The translations under genes and the position numbers were made by a program. A DNA stretch of 64,000 bases from Ramlibacter tataouinensis (GTDB taxonomy: Bacteria; Pseudomonadota; Gammaproteobacteria; Burkholderiales; Burkholderiaceae_C): contig DIZF01000019.1 of the NCBI GenBank assembly GCA_002427815.1, positions 46,091 through 110,090 of the forward strand. Reading direction: 5' to 3'. Below the pieces are notes generated by a model. That model saw only the letters and a list, made by a program, of their open reading frames with translations, was not told the origin of the DNA and ran no database searches. Positions within the stretch are counted from its first letter, which is position 1. Each line of letters opens with the position of its first letter. Shown here piece by piece: positions 34,789 through 43,143 of this stretch.

Positions 34789-35589
34789 TCAGCCTTCGCG
34801 ATCCGGGGCCTGCGTCGGCACCAGCGGCGTCCAGCCGGTCAGGCGCCCCATCTCCGCCTTGACGTAGTTCGACATCGCGATGCGGTCCGCGACCAGCATC
34901 ACCATCTTGAAGCCCTGGTCGATGTAGCGCTGCGTGAACTTGGCACTGGCGGTGTGCATGGCGGCGACCACGTTGTGGCGGCGGCAAGTCTCCAGCACGC
35001 GGTTGACGGTGGCAATGTGCAAGGGCTCGTCGTTGTCCATGACGGCCGGCAGCCCGAGCGCGAGCGCAAGGTCGGTCGGGCCGATGTAGACGGCGTCCAG
35101 GCCGGGCGTGGAGATGATCTCCTCCATCTTCGCTATGCCCTCGGCGGTCTCGATCATCGCCACGCAGGCCATCTCGCTGTCGGCCCGCCTCTGGTAGTCG
35201 CTGCCGCCATAGAGCGCGGCACGGTTGGGGCCGTTGCTGCGCATGCCCACCGGCGGATAGCGGCACGCGGCCACCGCGCGCTCGGCTTCGGCCCGATTGC
35301 TGACCATCGGCACGATCACGCCGTAGGCGCCCGCGTCCAGCACCTTCATGATGATCGAGGGCTCGTTCCAGGGCACGCGCACGAACGGCGTCACGGCGGT
35401 GGTCGAGATGGCCGTGAGCATGTTCACCGCGTCGGAATAATCGATGCAGCCGTGCTGCATGTCGATGCACAGCCAGTCGAGCCCGGTGTGCGCCATGGTC
35501 TCGGCCGCGAGGCCGTGCGGGATGGAAAGAAAGCCGCCGATCGCCGGCTTGCCTTCGCGCCAGAGTTTCTTGACGCGGTTGATACGCAT
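34789..35589 (-). CDS. HpcH/HpaI aldolase family protein
   Basis: A 266-residue class II (metal-dependent) aldolase of the HpcH/HpaI family, which cleaves 4-hydroxy-2-oxo acids to pyruvate and an aldehyde. Motifs are WLCIDMQHGCIDYSD, PFVRVPWNEPSIIMKVLDAGAYGVIVPMV with the catalytic Arg, and MIETAEGIAKMEEI with the metal-binding Glu, followed by YIGPTDLALALG. The length is normal. It stands alone, so the physiological substrate is not indicated. Confidence 0.92.
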   Translation of the reverse strand: MRINRVKKLWREGKPAIGGFLSIPHGLAAETMAHTGLDWLCIDMQHGCIDYSDAVNMLTAISTTAVTPFVRVPWNEPSIIMKVLDAGAYGVIVPMVSNRAEAERAVAACRYPPVGMRSNGPNRAALYGGSDYQRRADSEMACVAMIETAEGIAKMEEIISTPGLDAVYIGPTDLALALGLPAVMDNDEPLHIATVNRVLETCRRHNVVAAMHTASAKFTQRYIDQGFKMVMLVADRIAMSNYVKAEMGRLTGWTPLVPTQAPDREG

Positions 35590-35813
35590 GGGGGATCTCC
35601 TTGTTGCGCGCTCGGGGCGGCTCGTGCGTGGATTCTAGCGGGAACCCGTCCGGCGACCGCCGTTCCCCTTGACGGGTCATGCCGCCGGCGCATGGCCGAG
35701 CCGTCGGGCTGGCCCGGGCCACACACCCCCTCCCGCAAAAGCGGGGTTGTCGAAAGCAGATCTTGCGAGTAATGTCCCAATCCCGGTTTTCCCGGGGAAG
35801 CGGGGAGATGAAT

Positions 35814-36809
35814 ATGAACAGACTTCGGTCTCTCGTATTGCTCGTTGCCGGTTGGGCCGTTGCCGGCTCGGCCCTTGCGGATACGCTGCTCGCGGCGGTG
35901 GACGAGGCGCTGAAGGAACCCATCCGCCTGGTGGCGGAATGGGAAAGCGACCGGACCATCGCCTTCAACATGGTCGCCATCGTGTTCGTCCTGGGCGCCG
36001 TCATCGCGATCATCCACACACTGCCGACGAATGCAGCCAAGTTCTGCGCGGTGGTTCTGGGCAGCGCGGTGACCCTGCTCACGGCCCTGAGCAACGCCTA
36101 CTTCGATTTCGATCATCGCCAGTACAAGGCGATGGCGAGCCTGGGCCGGCAACTGCTCACCGATATCAACATCAAGAAGATCCAGCTGCAGGAGTTTCCG
36201 GTCGATCAGAAACAGGCGCGAGAGGCGATCTTCGAGGACATCCGCCGCGATGCCAACGCCATCGTCGGATTGCCCGCGAGCTTCAAGGACAGGACGGTGC
36301 AGGGCGTCGCGGGAACGGGCGCAGATCGCCTGGCCGGCATGCTGCTTTCGCCTGCGCTGGCCCAGCAATCAGTCATCCCCGACTGGGTCAACAAGGTCCC
36401 GGCAGACGAGGACAACCTCTACTTCCTGGGGAATGCCGACGGGCGCGACTATTCCGCCATGCTCCAGGCTTCCAGGCAGAACGCTTACGACGAGGCCCGG
36501 GCTTATCTGGCCGGCCGGCTCCAGGCACCGGGGAAAAGCAGCGGCGTCGACAGCGCGTCGGCCGCGAAATACCTGCTCGACTCGGCGCGTGTGGCCAGCA
36601 CCTATTCGTATTACGACAGGAGCCGGCATACGATCCGCTCCTATACCCTGCTCTCGCTGAGCAAGAAAGTCGCCGAGTCCGACCTGCGCCTGTTCGGCGC
36701 CAGGAACGCCCAGGCGGTGTCGCCGGTCCAGCAGCAATTGCTCAGAAGCGCCGTGCGCACGCAGGAGTCCTATATCTCGAATCGCAAGGAAGTGATACGC
36801 AGCCAATAG
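35814..36809 (+). CDS. Hypothetical exported/membrane protein
   Basis: A 331-residue protein with a signal peptide (LVLLVAGWAVAGSALAD), two hydrophobic helices (IAFNMVAIVFVLGAVIAIIH and AVVLGSAVTLLTALSNAY) and a long soluble C-terminal part. A segment reading LYFLGNADGRDYSAMLQASRQNAYDEARAYL faintly resembles the opening of LPP20-like periplasmic domains. The start ATG at 35814 has GGGGAG six bases upstream. No function can be given. Confidence 0.72.
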   Translation: MNRLRSLVLLVAGWAVAGSALADTLLAAVDEALKEPIRLVAEWESDRTIAFNMVAIVFVLGAVIAIIHTLPTNAAKFCAVVLGSAVTLLTALSNAYFDFDHRQYKAMASLGRQLLTDINIKKIQLQEFPVDQKQAREAIFEDIRRDANAIVGLPASFKDRTVQGVAGTGADRLAGMLLSPALAQQSVIPDWVNKVPADEDNLYFLGNADGRDYSAMLQASRQNAYDEARAYLAGRLQAPGKSSGVDSASAAKYLLDSARVASTYSYYDRSRHTIRSYTLLSLSKKVAESDLRLFGARNAQAVSPVQQQLLRSAVRTQESYISNRKEVIRSQ

Positions 36810-36838
36810 GCAGTTTCACCACCGCCTCACCGCGAGAC

Positions 36839-37354
36839 TCAGTCGTCGATCGTGTTGTCGATGGTGAACGTGCCAGGGCCTGTCGATCGGGCCACCGAAC
36901 TGAAGGTCTTGCCTGCCAGAGGCGCAGCCGAGCCCGTGGCCAATCTGTATGACCCCAGGCTGTTGGATTCCCACCCCGCCGATGGGCCTTTGCTCGTCTG
37001 AAGCTTCCTGGCGCCCTGATTCACTTCGTACACGACGGTTGATCCGGCCTTTTGCGCAACGGCGAGAGAACCCACCAGGATTCGTCCTCCTTCCTTTTCG
37101 GGTTCCCAGATATTGGTGCCGGTTACCACGAACCCATCGAGCATCCCACCCGTGATGCGGCACGTGAAGTGGGTCATCTCGGCCGGCTGGCCCTGACTGC
37201 CAAAGTGTTCAAGCTTCGTGGTGTCGACCACACGGCAGTCGGAGTGGTACTGGGTCCCCGCGGCACTGGACAAGGGCGCGCCCAGTGCGGCAAGAACACC
37301 TGCCAAGACCAGGGTGCGAATGGCGCCGCGTGTTATCGGGCGCATGGCCCTCAC
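36839..37354 (-). CDS. Hypothetical exported protein
   Basis: A 171-residue protein with a signal peptide (TLVLAGVLAALGAPLSSAAG), two cysteines likely to form a disulfide (DCRVVD and FTCRITGG) and a beta-rich body. The start is a GTG that overlaps the stop of the upstream small gene (GTGA); an ATG nine bases further in is an alternative. Unknown family. Confidence 0.65.
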   Translation of the reverse strand: MRAMRPITRGAIRTLVLAGVLAALGAPLSSAAGTQYHSDCRVVDTTKLEHFGSQGQPAEMTHFTCRITGGMLDGFVVTGTNIWEPEKEGGRILVGSLAVAQKAGSTVVYEVNQGARKLQTSKGPSAGWESNSLGSYRLATGSAAPLAGKTFSSVARSTGPGTFTIDNTIDD

Positions 37355-37659
37355 GACAGGCTCGTGTCAAACCAGGTCGCGGGAAACGCCGAATCCTGCC
37401 CAACGGTCAGTTGGCGCGCGTTGACCGATTCGCCCATCCGAGCTATCGCCAACTCGAACAGATCGTCAGCCAGGCATCGCAGGGTCCTGACTTCATCCGT
37501 TTCAGCCTGCGAGGGTGGCTCTCCTTTGCCGTCGAGAGCGCGGACAGCCCTTACAAAAGTGGCCTTTGCTGCGAGCATCGCCGCCAGATTGGCAATGCGC
37601 CACTTCTGGAACAAGTCAATCGAAGTCATGGGTCGCCTGTTATTGAGAGTTGCCGCCAT
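37351..37659 (-). CDS. Small hypothetical protein
   Basis: An Ala/Leu-rich, mostly helical soluble protein of at most 102 residues (TSIDLFQKWRIANLAAMLAAK, then RCLADDLFELAIARM). An inner ATG at about 37629 is an equally good start. Its stop overlaps the start of the exported hypothetical protein downstream, which supports real translation. Function unknown. Confidence 0.55.
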   Translation of the reverse strand: MAATLNNRRPMTSIDLFQKWRIANLAAMLAAKATFVRAVRALDGKGEPPSQAETDEVRTLRCLADDLFELAIARMGESVNARQLTVGQDSAFPATWFDTSLS

Positions 37660-37860
37660 TATTTAGCCAGCTCAACTGTACGGTTGACCGGGAGGCTTCA
37701 CTCTTGATGTCGATCAAGCTGACTCGTTGGGTCGAGACCACGAAGACAGCTCCAATTCCTCAAAGCCTGGACCTGTTAGAGGACGCGCCGGCTGAACCGG
37801 TTCAATGGCTCGCGCCGTGCCCCGGGGCGCCCATCCCGGCAGCGGGTCAATCCGCGACGT

Positions 37861-38064
37861 TCACACCGTGTTGAGCGGCGCCTCGGGTTCCGTTGCGCGC
37901 GAAGGCGCGTGCGCCAGGTGGGAAAGAATCGCGGCCCAGGCCGCGGAGCGGTCCGCCGGCGGATGCCCGCGCGCTCCCCGCGCGCGCTCCGTCGCGAGCT
38001 GGCTGCACTGCTCGCCATACCGGGTCACGAGGGCCAGGAGTTCGTCTTGCCAATGTGAGTTCAT
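37861..38064 (-). CDS. Possible small hypothetical protein
   Basis: A 67-codon frame with an ATG preceded by AAAGGGCACC. It reads as a mostly helical peptide (WQDELLALVTRYGEQCSQLATERARG). Frames overlap it on the other strand, so coding is uncertain. The surrounding 37660-38269 shows no other convincing gene. Confidence 0.35.
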   Translation of the reverse strand: MNSHWQDELLALVTRYGEQCSQLATERARGARGHPPADRSAAWAAILSHLAHAPSRATEPEAPLNTV

Positions 38065-38269
38065 TTCAGGTGCCCTTTCGCAGCTGGTTCAATGCTCAGC
38101 ACATCGGCAATCGTCCTCCGGGATCTGGCTGCCGACCATGATTTAAGACAGGTTTTGCGCGGAAAATCGAGGCCCCGAGGTTAAGGTCAGCCCCTGTTGG
38201 GTGTCTCGCGGGAGACGGCGCTAATCGCTGCGCGGCTTAATCTTGACTTTGCCGGATGGAGCGAAATGG

Positions 38270-38503
38270 ATGCGAATCACACTTGAAATGCATGGTGCGC
38301 TCCAACGCTTCAACAAAGGGGGGCAGCGCAGGGTCCAGCTGGATGTGGAAGATGGCGTCTCCGTGCAGGAGCTGCTGATGGGCCTGGGCATGGACATGGA
38401 CGAGCCCTGGAACGCGGGGTTGGACGGCACACTGGCCGCTGGCTCGGACAAATTGTCCGAGGGGTCGCTGCTCATCGTGTTTCCGCCCATCGCGGGCGGG
38501 TGA
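38270..38503 (+). CDS. MoaD/ThiS-like small protein
   Basis: A 77-residue ubiquitin-fold protein ending in Gly-Gly (VFPPIAGG), the mark of MoaD/ThiS sulfur carriers. MoaD-like genes are common next to tungsten aldehyde oxidoreductases and are thought to help make or insert the pterin cofactor. It lies 41 bases upstream of an AOR gene on the same strand. The ATG at 38270 was taken because the family starts with a short beta strand (MRITLEMHG). Confidence 0.85.
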   Translation: MRITLEMHGALQRFNKGGQRRVQLDVEDGVSVQELLMGLGMDMDEPWNAGLDGTLAAGSDKLSEGSLLIVFPPIAGG

Positions 38504-38544
38504 GCCATGCGGGTCTGTTTTCGTTTTTGCCGGGAGTAAGCATC

Positions 38545-40419
38545 ATGGTCAAAGGACTTGCCAACAAGATTCTGCGGGTCGATCTGTCCCATCGCCTGGT
38601 ATGGACCGAGGAGCAGGACGAGATCTTCTACCGGCGCTACCTGGGCGGTGCCGGAATCGTCACCTACTACCTGCTGAAAGAGCTTCAGCCCGGCGTGGAT
38701 CCTCTCTCGCCCGAGAACATCCTCGTCTTCGCCCCCGGCCCGGTAACGGGTACTCCTGCGCCGGGAGGCTCCCGCCTGTGCGTCGGCGCGAAATCGCCGC
38801 TCAGCGGCGGCATGGCCAAGAGCGAGGCGGGCGGCTTCTTCGGCTATGAGCTCAAGCGCGCCGGTTTCGATGCCCTGGTGGTGCAAGGCAAGGCCGACCA
38901 GCCGGTGTACCTGTGGATCCACAACGGCGAGGTGGAAATCAGGGACGCGTCGCACCTGTGGGGCCAGACGGTGCTGCAGACCCAGGACGCCATCGAGGCG
39001 GAGCTGGGCGAGAAGCGCGTCCGCACCGCGAGCATCGGCGCGGCCGGCGAGCGCCTGGCGGCGATCTCGTGCGTGATCACGGACCTGCGCAACGCCGCCG
39101 GCCGGGGCGGACTGGGCGCCGTGATGGGGTCGAAGAACCTGAAGTGCGTTGCCGTCAAGGGCGCAACCGTCCCGCAAGCCGCGGATCCGGAGAAATTCCG
39201 TGAGCTGGCCCGCTGGATGAACATGAACTACATGAATCACGGCAACGGCGCGTCCTTCCACGAATTCGGCACCGGCGCGGAAATGGCAGGTTTCAACGCA
39301 ATCGGCAATCTTCCGGTGCGCAACTGGAGCGACCGGCAATTCGAAGACGTGGCGATGATCACGGCGAGGACATTGCGGGACACCTATCGGATTGCCATGG
39401 AGGGCTGCCCCGGGTGCCAGATCCGCTGCAAGAAGGTGGTGGCGCTGGAAGGCGATTCGTTCAAGGTGAACCCCCGCAACGGCGGCCCCGAGTACGAAAC
39501 GCTCGCATCGTTCGGCTCGTTCCTGGGCATCAACGATCTGGCGGCCATCTGCCGGGCGAACGAGCTGTGTTCTCTCTATTCGCTGGACAGCATTTCGCTG
39601 GGCGGCACCATTGCCTTCGCGATGGAGTGCTTCGAGAAGGGGATCCTGACCCCCGAGGACACGGGCGGCATCGAGCTGCGCTTCGGCAACGCCGATGCCC
39701 TGCTCAAGGTCATCGAACTCATTGCGCATCGGCAAGGCATAGGCGACGTCCTGGCCGACGGCAGCCGCAAGGCCGCGCAGCGCATCGGGCGCGGGGCCGA
39801 GGAGATTGCCATCCAGGTCAAGGGCGTAGAGTTCGGGATGCACGATCCCCGGGTCAAACAGGGCCTGGGCCTGATCTACGCCATCGCGGCGAATGGCGCC
39901 GACCACATGGCCGGCGCGCACGACACGTCGTTCACCCAGGAAGGGCGCGGCATGGAAGCTGTCCGCAGCCTGGACAGCCCCACTCCTCTTCCCGCCAATG
40001 ACCTGAGCACGGCGAAAGTGGACAGGGTGAAGAACCAGCACTGCGCGAAAAACTTCGGCGATTCGCTGGTGATGTGCCACTTTGTTCCCTGGACCCTGCG
40101 CCAGCAGGTGGACCTGCTGCGTGCCCTGACCGGCTGGGATTACACGGACTTCGAGGCTTTGCGGCAGGGAGAGCGGGTCGCCACCATGGCCCGGGTCTTC
40201 AATCTCAGGGAAGGCCTGACGGCGGCTGACGACCAGTTGCCCAAGCGGTTCTTCTCACCCGCTCCCCAAGGTGCATTGAAAGCCACCGCGATCGACCCCG
40301 AGGCGATGGAACGCGCGAAGCGGACCTTCTACGTGCTCATGGGCTGGGACCCGGTCACGGGCGTTCCGATGCAGGAGAAGCTGGAAGAGCTGGGGATAGG
40401 GTGGGCCGCGGCCTGGTGA
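38545..40419 (+). CDS. Tungsten-type aldehyde:ferredoxin oxidoreductase (classical AOR family)
   Basis: A 624-residue tungstopterin enzyme that oxidises aldehydes to acids, or the reverse at low potential. The [4Fe-4S] ligands C288, C291, C295 (CPGCQIRC) and C511 (SLVMC) are all found, with spacing like the Pyrococcus enzyme. The pterin-binding GGPEYETL block is at about 313-320. It clearly differs from the two BamB-type proteins of the locus, lacking their C-terminal PPEDHW and KGWNS blocks. The ATG at 38545 (MVKGLANKIL) matches the family start. With the MoaD-like gene it forms a small operon; its electron acceptor may be one of the ferredoxin subunits nearby. Confidence 0.93.
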   Translation: MVKGLANKILRVDLSHRLVWTEEQDEIFYRRYLGGAGIVTYYLLKELQPGVDPLSPENILVFAPGPVTGTPAPGGSRLCVGAKSPLSGGMAKSEAGGFFGYELKRAGFDALVVQGKADQPVYLWIHNGEVEIRDASHLWGQTVLQTQDAIEAELGEKRVRTASIGAAGERLAAISCVITDLRNAAGRGGLGAVMGSKNLKCVAVKGATVPQAADPEKFRELARWMNMNYMNHGNGASFHEFGTGAEMAGFNAIGNLPVRNWSDRQFEDVAMITARTLRDTYRIAMEGCPGCQIRCKKVVALEGDSFKVNPRNGGPEYETLASFGSFLGINDLAAICRANELCSLYSLDSISLGGTIAFAMECFEKGILTPEDTGGIELRFGNADALLKVIELIAHRQGIGDVLADGSRKAAQRIGRGAEEIAIQVKGVEFGMHDPRVKQGLGLIYAIAANGADHMAGAHDTSFTQEGRGMEAVRSLDSPTPLPANDLSTAKVDRVKNQHCAKNFGDSLVMCHFVPWTLRQQVDLLRALTGWDYTDFEALRQGERVATMARVFNLREGLTAADDQLPKRFFSPAPQGALKATAIDPEAMERAKRTFYVLMGWDPVTGVPMQEKLEELGIGWAAAW

Positions 40420-40497
40420 GGTCTCGCGGGCAAAGTCGCGGACGCCTTTGCAGAAACGATGTTGGCGAGCTACGTCCGAATACACGTCACGTCGGTT

Positions 40498-40631
40498 GTC
40501 GCGGCAGGCGGTGACCGGTGGGCGCAATCGGGGTCAGAGCGAATTTCGTTCGGCACCCCGGTCTCCGATGACATGACTGTCCTGAATTCGATCTGACCCC
40601 GATTGCTGCGGGCGGCGCCGCCTGCCGCGAC
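40498..40631. repeat. Palindromic repeat element (REP/MITE-like)
   Basis: A 134-bp structure between two convergent genes. The outer arms are exact 14-bp inverted repeats (40498-40511 and 40618-40631, GTCGCGGCAGGCGG). The inner arms are exact 15-bp inverted repeats (40524-40538 and 40592-40606, GCAATCGGGGTCAGA). The inner GGGGTCAGA word resembles REP sequences linked to RAYT transposases. It may serve as a bidirectional terminator here or be a mobile palindrome. Confidence 0.65.
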
Positions 40632-40645
40632 GCGGTGCCTTGACG

Positions 40646-41197
40646 CTACAGACCTTTGGACAGCCGCTTCAGCCTGTCGATCACCGCTTCGATGCCATGC
40701 TGGTTCACCAGGGACTCCAGCCCCCTCGCCATCGCTTCCCTCTCCTCGGTCTCGTCGACTGCCGTTTCCACCTGTCGTTCTTCGTAGGTGAGGCAGCCGG
40801 GCAGGCACGCAACGACGCACAGGGGCTGCGCCAGCGGCGGCTCGTCTTCGCACATGTCGCACTTCAACGGCAGGCCCGAGTCGGGTTCGATGAAGAAATC
40901 CCTGGAGGGGCAGGCCGCGCGGCAAAAGCTGCACTCGCTGTATTGCTTGCCATTGAGCTGGTAGAAGTGCCGGCCATCGCACTCCGCCCGTGTGAAATTG
41001 CCGGCGCGCACCGGCACGTATTCGTCGTTGATCTCGTCGGTGACCACCCGGATGCGCGACCGCGCCGGATTGACGCTGCTGTATCTCGGCTTGGCGTGAA
41101 AGGCCGAGCACACGGTTTCGCAGGCGCGGCAGCCCGTGCACTTGTCGACATCGATCCTGATTTCCTTGACAGTCTTCGTTGCGACGACGGCTTTCAC
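40646..41197 (-). CDS. BamC-like ferredoxin subunit, second copy
   Basis: A 183-residue iron-sulfur protein, the small partner of a BamB-type tungsten enzyme. It has three visible cysteine groups that bind [4Fe-4S] clusters: CTGCRACETVC near the N-terminus, CSFCRAACP and CDMCEDEP with a later CVVAC. It is homologous along its length to the BamC-like gene at 46.4 kb (shared PARSRIRVV and PDSGLPLKCDMCEDEPPLA). Its start overlaps the stop of the BamB-like gene (ATGA). It would move electrons to or from the tungsten site. Confidence 0.9.
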   Translation of the reverse strand: MKAVVATKTVKEIRIDVDKCTGCRACETVCSAFHAKPRYSSVNPARSRIRVVTDEINDEYVPVRAGNFTRAECDGRHFYQLNGKQYSECSFCRAACPSRDFFIEPDSGLPLKCDMCEDEPPLAQPLCVVACLPGCLTYEERQVETAVDETEEREAMARGLESLVNQHGIEAVIDRLKRLSKGL

Positions 41198-43119
41198 TGC
41201 AGTCCTCCAGCCACGGTCAGGATCCCCCTTCGTTCCAGGTCATCGGCTGCGTAACCCAGATCCAGCCGTTCCAGCGTCTGCCGGGTCGGAATGCCCTCGC
41301 TGTTCCAGCCCTTGAATGCGTAGTACCGGCTCAGCAGCTCCTGCTCGTACTGTTCGTTGCGCACCGCCCAGTGGTCCTCGGGCGGGCGTTCGTCCTTGCG
41401 GCGCAGACCCCTTCTGTTGTTCACGGCCCGCACCAGCGTGCGGATTCTCTGGAACGTCTTCCACAACCGCTCCTTGTCCATCTCCATGCCGGTCGCATGC
41501 GAAATGACCTGCGGAATATTGTTCATGTGGTAAGCCACGCCGCCGCCGAACTGACCCCGGAACGACGACACGAAGCCGCACAGCCCGGTGGAGTCGTCGA
41601 TGTAATGCATCGCTTCGTTCCAGTCCACGATCTCGCAGGTGGCGTCATCGGAAATATCGTCGCGCTTCTCCCACTCCAGGAAGTATTTCTTGAACTTCTC
41701 GTCGGGCACGGCCTCCCACCTGGCCACGAAAGCTTCCCGCTGCTCCTGGGTGGGAAGCGGGTCTTGCGGAAACGATCCCTCGATCTGGGTGATGCTCATC
41801 TTCTCGCCGGTAGCGATCATGAGGAAGTAGGCGGGGTTCAGCTTGCCGAGCTTGATCGGCAGCTGCTCGAATTTCTTCGTGGTGTTGTGATCGTAGGCCT
41901 CGGCGCCATTGCCGATCCGTTTCGCCGCGTGCGAGACACTGTCGGCCAGGACGTCGCCTATGCCTTCACGGCGCACGATCTTTTCCATCAGGTAGAAGAA
42001 CCGGCCCCTCGCGTCGGCGGGCATGTCCGGGAAGTCCTTGTCGGTCAATATCCCGGCCTCGAGCAGCTCGAGTGCGAAGGCGATGACCTGCGGCGTCGAG
42101 TAGGAATCGAGCCCGTATTCCTGGGCCACCCCGAGGATTTCATAGGTGAAATCCAGCTCCAGGAACGCCGCCATGTGATAGGTGTCCTTGCCGAAGCACT
42201 TGTAGCCGAAGCGCGGCCGTCCCGGCCAGTTCATCACGTTGCGGCATTTCTTCGGGCAGTTGAAGCAGCCGGTCTGCCGGTCCATGTTCTCGAGCTTCCA
42301 CTTCGTCCAGCGCTCCTGCAGTTCGTCGCTCCAGAAATTCTTTCTTCGCGTGCGCGCGTTGCCCCAGGCGAAATGGTTGTGGTGAAAGCTGTCGTCCTCG
42401 TCCACCGCCATCCAGTCGCCGTTGCCGTCGCCCTCGCCGATCTTCTTGTGCAGCGCCTGGCTCAGCTCGAACAGTTCGGCCGGCCTCGCGACATTGAGGT
42501 CCCGGGTTCCGCGCACGGCAATGGCCTTGAGGCGCTTGTCGCCCATGATCACGCCGACGCCGCGCGATGCGCTGGCGTGGTTGTGGTCGATGGTGGCCAT
42601 GTAGACCCGGTTTTCGCCGGCGAGGCCAATGGCGGCCACCTGAAAGCGTTGATCCTTCAGTTCCGTCTTCAGCAGGTCTTGCGTTTCGGTGGTGCCTTTG
42701 CCCCGCAGGTGCGTGGCATCACGGATTTCCACCTGGTCGTTGTGGATGTACAGGTAGACCAGATCCGGCGCCTTGCCCTTGATGATGATCCGGTCATAGC
42801 CGGCAAATTTCAGTTCCGGTCCGAAGAAACCCCCGAACAGGGAATGCGACATCAGGTTGGTCTGCGGAGAAAACGTGTTCACCACCGTGCGGTTGGCGCC
42901 CGGCGCCGGCGTGCCGTTCAGCAGACCGGTGCTGAAAATCAGCAGGTTGTCCGGAGAAAACGGGGCTACGTCGGGCGGAACCCTTTCGAACAGGATCTTG
43001 GCTGCGATCCCCTGCCCCCCGAGATAGAGCTCGGTATCCCGCGGGTCCGTTGCCATCTTTTCGACGCGACCTGTCGACAGGTCGATCTCCAGGTTGAACC
43101 CTGTTTCCGCGTACTTCAT
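41194..43119 (-). CDS. BamB-like tungsten oxidoreductase, second copy
   Basis: A 641-residue protein of the AOR family, resembling the catalytic subunit BamB of class II benzoyl-CoA reductase. Cluster ligands are C285, C288, C292 (CFNCPKKC) and a Cys in TGLCGFVSS. An acidic and His-rich stretch (VDEDDSFHHNHF, about 239-250) precedes the WGNARTRRK block shared with the other copy; it could be part of the active site. The C-terminal PPEDHW and KGWNSEGIPT blocks are BamB-like. It forms an operon with an HD-domain gene upstream (24-base gap) and a BamC-like gene downstream. Confidence 0.9.
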   Translation of the reverse strand: MKYAETGFNLEIDLSTGRVEKMATDPRDTELYLGGQGIAAKILFERVPPDVAPFSPDNLLIFSTGLLNGTPAPGANRTVVNTFSPQTNLMSHSLFGGFFGPELKFAGYDRIIIKGKAPDLVYLYIHNDQVEIRDATHLRGKGTTETQDLLKTELKDQRFQVAAIGLAGENRVYMATIDHNHASASRGVGVIMGDKRLKAIAVRGTRDLNVARPAELFELSQALHKKIGEGDGNGDWMAVDEDDSFHHNHFAWGNARTRRKNFWSDELQERWTKWKLENMDRQTGCFNCPKKCRNVMNWPGRPRFGYKCFGKDTYHMAAFLELDFTYEILGVAQEYGLDSYSTPQVIAFALELLEAGILTDKDFPDMPADARGRFFYLMEKIVRREGIGDVLADSVSHAAKRIGNGAEAYDHNTTKKFEQLPIKLGKLNPAYFLMIATGEKMSITQIEGSFPQDPLPTQEQREAFVARWEAVPDEKFKKYFLEWEKRDDISDDATCEIVDWNEAMHYIDDSTGLCGFVSSFRGQFGGGVAYHMNNIPQVISHATGMEMDKERLWKTFQRIRTLVRAVNNRRGLRRKDERPPEDHWAVRNEQYEQELLSRYYAFKGWNSEGIPTRQTLERLDLGYAADDLERRGILTVAGGLQ

Positions 43120-43143
43120 CTCTTACCCTCTCACACGCCCGCC

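Noticed and set aside
37650..37874. A 74-codon + strand frame between the hypothetical genes and the MoaD-like gene
   Set aside because: It has no good ribosome binding site and a non-coding-like composition.
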